Shown: positions 57,345 through 64,000 of the stretch, piece by piece
Numbering within the stretch: the first letter of the stretch is position 1
Layout: each line of letters begins with the position of its first letter
Assembly: GCA_003255065.1 (NCBI GenBank)
Contig: QAOA01007909.1
Location: 3,339 to 67,338 of the forward strand
Length of the DNA stretch: 64,000 bases
Origin: Cercis canadensis
Lineage: Eukaryota > Streptophyta > Magnoliopsida > Fabales > Fabaceae
Direction: 5' to 3'
Notes under the pieces: model-generated
What the model saw: the letters and a program-made list of their open reading frames with translations, nothing else
Databases searched by the model: none
What the model was told of the DNA's origin: nothing
Translations under genes and position numbers: made by a program

Positions 57345-59569
57345 GACGGATCAGCCCTAGCAACAAAAATAGCCCATCAGGAGAAAGGAAAACGAGATCT
57401 GTCCAAATACCCGTGGAAGGAGAACAAGGACAATCTCTGGTACACCTATTGCAAGAAATCAAGACACATAAAAGAAAAGTGTTGGAAGCTGAATAGTAAG
57501 CCACCAAGCCGAGCGTGGGGAAACCATGAGGGGCAGCAGAGACCACAAGCACATATGGCAGAGCAGTCCAAAACTGAGGGAAACCCTGTAACATGAAGGT
57601 TCAATAGTGTAGAAATTGAGCAGCTAAGAAGCTTGCTAGGTTCTCTTAAGAAACCTTATGGAGCTTGTTCTCTAGCTCTTTCAAGTAAATCTTCATTCCT
57701 ACCCCAACTAGTGTCCTAACCAGTGTCAGTGAAAATTTTCCAAGGTTCTCCCAAGTATATTCAAGAAGAAAGGTTGTTCCAGAACTGAAACAAGTCCAAG
57801 AATCCAACTCAAAATCTGGGAATGACATCACGGTAAGATCTGACCTACCTTTACCCACACAATTTGTTGAAACATCTGCTGACACAACAGCCCCTGTAGA
57901 ACTTTCCATTGTTGTTAGAAAAGGTATTAAAGGATGCACTAAACAACCTCTCTATCCACTATCTCACTATGTCTCTCTTAAACACATGTCACCAGCCCAC
58001 AAAAAATTCATTGTTAGTTTAAACACCATTGCAATCCCTAATACTATTTCTGAGGCATTGTCAAAAAGGGAATGGAGGGCTGCTATGAAAGAGATGAGTG
58101 CATTGGAAAAAAAAAATGGAAAATTGTTGAGAGACCGAAAGGGAAAAACATCGTTGATTGTAAGTGGATTTTCACACTGAAATACATGGCTGATGGATCC
58201 CTTGAGAGGTATAAAGCACAATTAGTGGCCAAAGGGTATACTCAAATTTATGGGGTTGATTATCAGGAAACTTTTGCCCTATTTGCAAAAATGAATACTG
58301 TGAGAATTTTGTTATCAGTAGCTGCCCACTTCGATTGGCCACTCCTATAGTATGATGTTAAGAATGCATTCCTTCATGGTGACTTGGATGAAGAAATATA
58401 CATGAACATCCCACTAGGATTTAGGGGAGACACTAATAACAAAGTGTGCAAGTTGAAAAAGGCTCTATATGGATTAAAACAATCTCCTAGAGGATGATTT
58501 GGGAAATTTGCAAAGGTTATGAAAGATTCTGGGTATAAACAAAGCCAATGTGACTACACTCTCTTCATTAAACACTCATCTATTGGGGTGACAGCTCTTT
58601 TAGTATATGTAGACGACATCATAGTGACTGGAAATGATGAGAGAGGGAGGAATGAATTGAGGCAAAGACTAGTAAAGGAGTTTGAGATAAAAGAACTTGG
58701 GAGACTAAAGTACTTCCTCGGTATTAAGGTGGCACATTCCACACAAGGAATCTTCATATCTCAGCAAAAATATGTGACTGATTTACTAGTGGATACAGGG
58801 AAGATTAGATGTAAGCTTGTCTTTATCCCAATGGATCCAAACCATAAATTGGGAGAAGCCAAAGAGGAATCAGTTGTTGATAAAGGAATGTACCAAAGGT
58901 TAGTTGGTAAACTAATATATCTTCTTCACACTCGGCCAGACATAGCATACTCAGTGAATGTGCTCAGCCAATTTATGCATGATCCTAGAGAACCTCATCT
59001 TCAAGCGGCATACAGGGTGCTGCATTATTTGAAAGGCAATCCAAGAAAGGGAATCTTATTGAAGAGAAAAAATAATCTTGCTATAGAAGCATATACTGAT
59101 GCAGACTATGCAGGCTTCCTAGTAGATAGAAGATCAACTACAGGGTATTGTACATTCCTTGGAGGAAATCTGTTAACATGGAGAAGCAAAAAACAGAATG
59201 TAGTGGCAAGGTCATATGCAAAATCAGAATTCAGGGCTATAGCTCAAGGATTGTGTGAACTACTCTGGCTGAAGATTATCCTAAATGATTTAAGAGTCAA
59301 ATGGAAACCTCCTATGAAGCTTTATTGTGACAACAAATCAGCTATTAATATTGCTCATAATCCTATACAGCACAATAAGACAAAGCATATTGAAATTGAT
59401 AAACATTTTATTAAGGAAAAATTCGAAGAAGGGTTAATGTGCATGTCCTATGTTCCATCGAAGAGTCAATTGGCTGATGTTCTAACTAAGGGGATGAACA
59501 GTTCAAATTTCCATGATCTTGTGGTCAAATTGGGAATGGAAGACATTTATTCCTTAGCTTAAGGGGGAG
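57345..59569 (+). pseudogene. Ty1/copia element, gag tail joined to RT-RNase H, integrase deleted
   Basis: It begins with a gag tail TYCKKSRHIKEKCWKLN, a zinc knuckle whose first Cys is Tyr. About 130 codons later the pre-RT linker and RT follow ([37 protein letters not shown]). Protease and integrase are absent. An uninterrupted 347-codon frame at 58519-59562 carries YVDDIIVTG (RT active site), HLQAAYRVLHYLKGN, AYTDADYAG and YCDNKSAINIAHNP (RNase H), and ends MEDIYSLA. Stops upstream (after WPLL; SPRG*F) disable the polyprotein. The polypurine tract aagggggagt precedes the 3' LTR. Confidence 0.88.
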
Positions 59570-59824
59570 TGTCAAGATGTAAATAGGCTGCAAACAGATT
59601 AGGAAGTAATTTGAAATCCCTTAAATTAAGGGATTTGATTACATAGAGTTTAAAATTAGATAGACATTAAATCCCTTAAATGGAGGGATTCAGGTAGATA
59701 GTATAGTTTCCTATTTTAGAGTAATTTAGTTCATGATTTTCCTCTTGTAATCTTCTAAATAACACCATGTATCATCAACTGACTAAATAAGAAATTCAAA
59801 AGTTTTCCTCCCGTATTTGTTACA
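59570..59824 (+). mobile_element. Copia 3' LTR, ~255 bp
   Basis: Starts TGTCAAGATGTAAATAGG right after the polypurine tract and ends ccgtatttgttaca. No 5' LTR partner occurs in the window, so the element is 5'-truncated. Confidence 0.75.
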
Positions 59825-60564
59825 CTAATCTATCCTAAAGTCCTGAGAGGTATACAACTCTAGGGACCTGAGAAAATATGCAATTCAAGTCAACAATTAA
59901 CTGAGTAACTTTCCTCCCAAAAAATTAAAAAAGAACAGATACACACAAACACAAGTAACAAGAAGGTGACTTCAGAAACAATCATGACAATGCAAATAGC
60001 TCCACTGAGAAACAAATGAGAAAATAAGCCAGAACTTCTCACCCAATAATAAACGATATGCAATGTTCTTTGTATTTCACTACTAAAGTTTTTGAGCATT
60101 ATTAAGTTAACCATAAGAAATTAAGCAGCATTTTGTGTTTTGTTTCATCATCAATATTCAAAACCAAGGATATTCTGTTTCAGGATTAACGTTTAGTAAA
60201 TTATGCATAACTAAATCAATCATGCATAACTAGTCAATTCAAAAGTGTGATTAAACCAATAAAATATTTTAATTCCTTGTTCTCACCTGCAGAAAGTAAG
60301 TATAGTATTTAGTATGAAAGCATATCTTTCATTGAAAGATAAATTGTGATCATTAAGAATTTTAAAAGAAAATCAGAGTCCAAAAGGGGTGAGGGGAAAA
60401 TATATGTTTTTGGCTACTTCAACTACTAATATAAGTAAATTTTGAGATTGTACACAAGAAAATTTTTATGAGCTCAATATTAGTCACAGAAGAAAGGATG
60501 CTTCAGTTTCAACTGATATAAATTATTAAAATTCAACATAGATTCATGATAATTTCATACATAC
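59825..60564. other. No gene recognised
   Basis: AT-rich sequence between the copia LTR and the CCT1 remnant. Confidence 0.5.
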
Positions 60565-61529
60565 CAAATTGGCAAAGAAGTCACTATCACCAGCTATCAA
60601 CTTTGAGGACATGCTGGTCTTGGCTCAATTAATTAATGAATCTTTTCCAAGCTTTTCAACCTGAAAAAGTGAAGAAAGGAATCTGACTCAGTAACATGTC
60701 AAATTTATGAGACAAAAGCTTCTACTTTTGTATATGCTACTCAAACTATATACCGGGAATCTTAGAAGGAATAAGGGAAAGAAAAAGAGAAGGAAAAAGA
60801 TATGGTTCCTACATTAATATCCTAAAAAATAACAAGTAAATATAAGGGCCTTACCTTGACAGTTAACTTTTCTTCGACATATTTGCATGCTTCCTACATA
60901 GCTAGCTACCCAAAATAATTAATAAAAGAGAGAAGTGACTGATAAGTTTTTTAAGTGAAATCCCAAGTCATAATCCAAAATTATTAGATTCTGTATAAGA
61001 CTACAAATGACAGAATAGATAGATGAACCACAAGAAAGGATGAAAAGATAAATAAAAGTATAGAAAATGTTACTTACTCTGTATTCACTGATGTCGGGTG
61101 AATCTTTTTCCTCACTAGATCAATTATTCTCTGCATGAAAAGTCATACATTTATTTGGTCACATCCTTCATGCATAAAAGTCTGTAAAAGACAAACAAAA
61201 CACATATAAAGTGATAGGAAGACACAACTTGCGCTTACTTTTAGCAACTCAGCAGCTACAGTGACCATTGAGGTTGTGCCATCTCCAACTTCTCTATCTT
61301 CAAGCTCAACCAATTCTACCAATACCTGCACACTCCATAAAAGAATATCGAGCATATAAACCATTGGCAAAGGGGTATCAAAATAGGGGAGGATATGATT
61401 AACAAATGACAAACAACTAAAATTGGATCATCTCTTCACCTTGGCTGTAGGGTGCTCTACTTCCAACATCTTGAGTATTGTAGCACCATCATTAGTAATT
61501 GTCACATCAACAATGTCAACAACAAGCAT
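60565..61529 (-). pseudogene. CCT1 (TCP-1 alpha chaperonin) remnant, five exons
   Basis: Exons 61529-61440 (MLVVDIVDVTITNDGATILK), 61325-61239 (VLVELVELEDREVGDGTTSM), 61130-61078 (IIDLVRKKIHPTS), about 60906-60855 (LAM*EACKYVEEKLTVK) and 60660-60565 (VEKLGKDSLIN*AKTSMSSK, DSDFFANLV) follow the order of the chaperonin alpha subunit. The GDGTT nucleotide-binding motif is intact. Splice borders are intact, but two in-frame stops (Arg to stop in exon four, Cys to stop in exon five) and the missing 5' and 3' exons make it a pseudogene fragment. CCT folds actin and tubulin in the cytosol. 5' exons could lie in or past the gap at 62244. Confidence 0.9.
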
Positions 61530-61721
61530 CTGAAATAACCAACCAAAAAAAAGTGTGTCATCATTCCTCAATGTCAACACACAGTTCATTTCCAATTTAT
61601 TAAAGGCACCTTTCTCCCCCATTTCACATAACAAATCATCATTGTTAATCTTCAAAGCAAACAACAAAAACTAAAAAAGATTACAATAATGTTCTACCAC
61701 TTCAATAAATTGTTGACAAAA

Positions 61722-61928
61722 ATGCATAAAACTATGCAGCTTAAACTTTCTAGGCTCTAGTTTACACCAAATAGAACACCTTAACTACCCCTAAAATACT
61801 CACAAGAGAAAAGATTCCAACGAGNATGCATAAAACTATGCAGCTTAAACTTTCTAGGTTCTAGTTTACACCAAATAGAACACCTTAACTACCCCTGAAA
61901 TACTCACAAGAGAAAAGATTCCAACGAG
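61722..61928. repeat. 103-bp direct repeat around a single N
   Basis: The segment atgcataaaactatgcagct to attccaacgag occurs just before and just after the N at 61825 with two or three differences. This is probably an unmerged contig overlap. Confidence 0.85.
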
Positions 61929-62243
61929 ATAATTATCATGCCAGCAATAATGGGTTCACTATTTATGTGAAACACCAAAGGCACACAAACACATGTAAGG
62001 GACAGAAAATTTTAGACATCTAAAAGAATTAGAAAAATTTTACACGTAGGGGATAAAATGGAAAATCCTTCAAATTTGGTAGTAAGAGTTGTGGGAAAAC
62101 ATAGCAAAGATCAAAAGACCACTTTCTGTTTGGTGAGGATAAAGAGAAGCCAGCACAGGTAGAGAACAAGGAGGGAGACCTTAAAAAGGAAGCTTAGAAA
62201 ATTTATTAAAACTTGAATAATGGTCGTTTTCCAATTTTTAATA
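61929..62243. other. No gene recognised
   Basis: AT-rich sequence before the gap. Confidence 0.5.
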
Positions 62244-63086
62244 NNNNNNNNNNNNNNNNNNNNNNNNNNNNNNNNNNNNNNNNNNNNNNNNNNNNNNNNN
62301 NNNNNNNNNNNNNNNNNNNNNNNNNNNNNNNNNNNNNNNNNNNNNNNNNNNNNNNNNNNNNNNNNNNNNNNNNNNNNNNNNNNNNNNNNNNNNNNNNNNN
62401 NNNNNNNNNNNNNNNNNNNNNNNNNNNNNNNNNNNNNNNNNNNNNNNNNNNNNNNNNNNNNNNNNNNNNNNNNNNNNNNNNNNNNNNNNNNNNNNNNNNN
62501 NNNNNNNNNNNNNNNNNNNNNNNNNNNNNNNNNNNNNNNNNNNNNNNNNNNNNNNNNNNNNNNNNNNNNNNNNNNNNNNNNNNNNNNNNNNNNNNNNNNN
62601 NNNNNNNNNNNNNNNNNNNNNNNNNNNNNNNNNNNNNNNNNNNNNNNNNNNNNNNNNNNNNNNNNNNNNNNNNNNNNNNNNNNNNNNNNNNNNNNNNNNN
62701 NNNNNNNNNNNNNNNNNNNNNNNNNNNNNNNNNNNNNNNNNNNNNNNNNNNNNNNNNNNNNNNNNNNNNNNNNNNNNNNNNNNNNNNNNNNNNNNNNNNN
62801 NNNNNNNNNNNNNNNNNNNNNNNNNNNNNNNNNNNNNNNNNNNNNNNNNNNNNNNNNNNNNNNNNNNNNNNNNNNNNNNNNNNNNNNNNNNNNNNNNNNN
62901 NNNNNNNNNNNNNNNNNNNNNNNNNNNNNNNNNNNNNNNNNNNNNNNNNNNNNNNNNNNNNNNNNNNNNNNNNNNNNNNNNNNNNNNNNNNNNNNNNNNN
63001 NNNNNNNNNNNNNNNNNNNNNNNNNNNNNNNNNNNNNNNNNNNNNNNNNNNNNNNNNNNNNNNNNNNNNNNNNNNNNNNNNNNNNN
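62244..63086. other. Assembly gap (N)
   Basis: 843 unknown bases. Confidence 0.99.
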
Positions 63087-63195
63087 GGTCTCAAGCAAAA
63101 TTTGCTTTCAATCTTGTCTTTTTAGGTGCCTATTAATAGTATTATAAATCATGAGTTGTAATTATGACTCTGTAGTCACTAGGTTGTTCATTTAG

Positions 63196-63267
63196 GGAAA
63201 TTTGGTGGCTCAAAGCTATGAAAGGCATATTATTAACGTTGAGCCATTCAAGGCACTAATGCCAGTA
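63196..63267 (+). other. Exon-like piece, unrecognised
   Basis: A 72-base open stretch reading GNLVAQSYERHIINVEPF is bounded by ttcatttag before and gtaagt after. No family is recognised. The rest of 63087-64000 shows no gene. Confidence 0.25.
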
Positions 63268-64000
63268 AGTTACCACTGAAACTCATGTGCTTATTGTTAT
63301 TTCCCATTTTAAGCAAATTTCAATGTATATAAATTTTTTATATGTCTAAACTGTGCATAAATGTATACTGACTCCCAATGAGTATGTGTTCAGCATGACA
63401 TCTATTTAAAGACAAGTAGCACTTGTTACTGCCCAATTAGCATTGATGTATGTGTTGAAATATCGTGAGTCACATAAATAAGAGTTGTTTCACAATTCAC
63501 CTTTGATCATGTGTTTCAAATCAAACTCACATAAAGGACACCATATCTAAACTACATACTTGTCTGTGAGTAAGTCTCTCCAACCAACTCAAACCAATTT
63601 CCTTTCAGCCTTCCCCTTGCTTGTCTACTACTTTCTGTCTCAACAGAATTTTTGGAATTGGAAGCATAAGAGTGAATAAGTTATTTAAGCTAAGTTGTTT
63701 GTCCACAAAATTAGTAAATGATTTCTTTATGTACACCTATGAACTTCATAAAACCGCACCATAAGCAAGACTAGGGTTTGAAATTTAATCATTTAAAGGG
63801 ACCCCAATCTGAAGACTGGCAAGATCTTTTATTGAATTGGGCCTAAAGCACACCCATGATTGAGGTCTAAACTCCACTATGCCACTCTCTCTTCAATTAT
63901 ACACACTTCAATAGAGAAAAACATCAAACTGCTAGGAATTAAGCATCCATTAGAGTCAATCACAAGTTCTAGAACCTATTGTAGCCGATACTTCATTGAA

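Overview
The window is nuclear DNA from a flowering plant, most likely a eudicot. The evidence is a spliced plant O-methyltransferase gene, F-box/FBD gene remnants, degenerate CCCTAAA (plant telomere-type) arrays, many LTR retrotransposon pieces, and a block of mitochondrial DNA carrying nad7 exons. It is a draft assembly with three N gaps and five single-N joins. I could not identify the species. Most of the DNA is transposon-derived or decayed; only one gene looks intact.

Left third (1-26.5 kb). An intact four-exon O-methyltransferase (OMT) gene lies on the minus strand at 11328-12937. The first exon of a second, nearly identical copy is cut by the left edge (1-291). To the right of each copy runs the same series of sequences: one or more ~540-bp repeat units, an FBD-domain gene remnant, an LTR half, a Ty3/gypsy integrase remnant, ~80-bp tandem repeats and a degenerate telomere-like block (341-6093 and 16653-22809). 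This is a tandem segmental duplication. The left copy lacks 3.7 kb, and its breakpoint falls at the OMT TATA box. Three solo LTRs with perfect 5-bp target-site duplications (7577-10497, 15232-16391, 24161-26185) and a Helitron remnant with helicase tail and 3' end (6440-7354) complete this part.

Middle (27.4-33.0 kb). This is a mitochondrial insertion (NUMT) with nad7 exons 1, 2 and 4, two group II intron domain V remnants, no recognisable exon 3, and a 332-bp tandem duplication. The exons carry stops and frameshifts, so it is dead.

Right half (33-64 kb). Exon-sized remnants of at least six unrelated nuclear genes lie here, all on the minus strand and mostly with intact splice sites: alanyl-tRNA synthetase (5' exons, plus an out-of-order middle exon), a coiled-coil protein, a DUF547 protein, Y14/RBM8A, WAPL and CCT1. 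They are broken by stops and frameshifts and partly interleaved. This mosaic is the most unusual feature of the window and resembles gene-fragment capture by a transposon, although no bounding element was found. Between WAPL and CCT1 sits a Tat/Athila-like gypsy element joined to a copia element. A second copy of the copia segment lies between two single Ns and may be an assembly artefact.

The genes do not form a pathway. The OMT is the only likely functional product; everything else documents duplication, transposition, organelle DNA transfer and decay.
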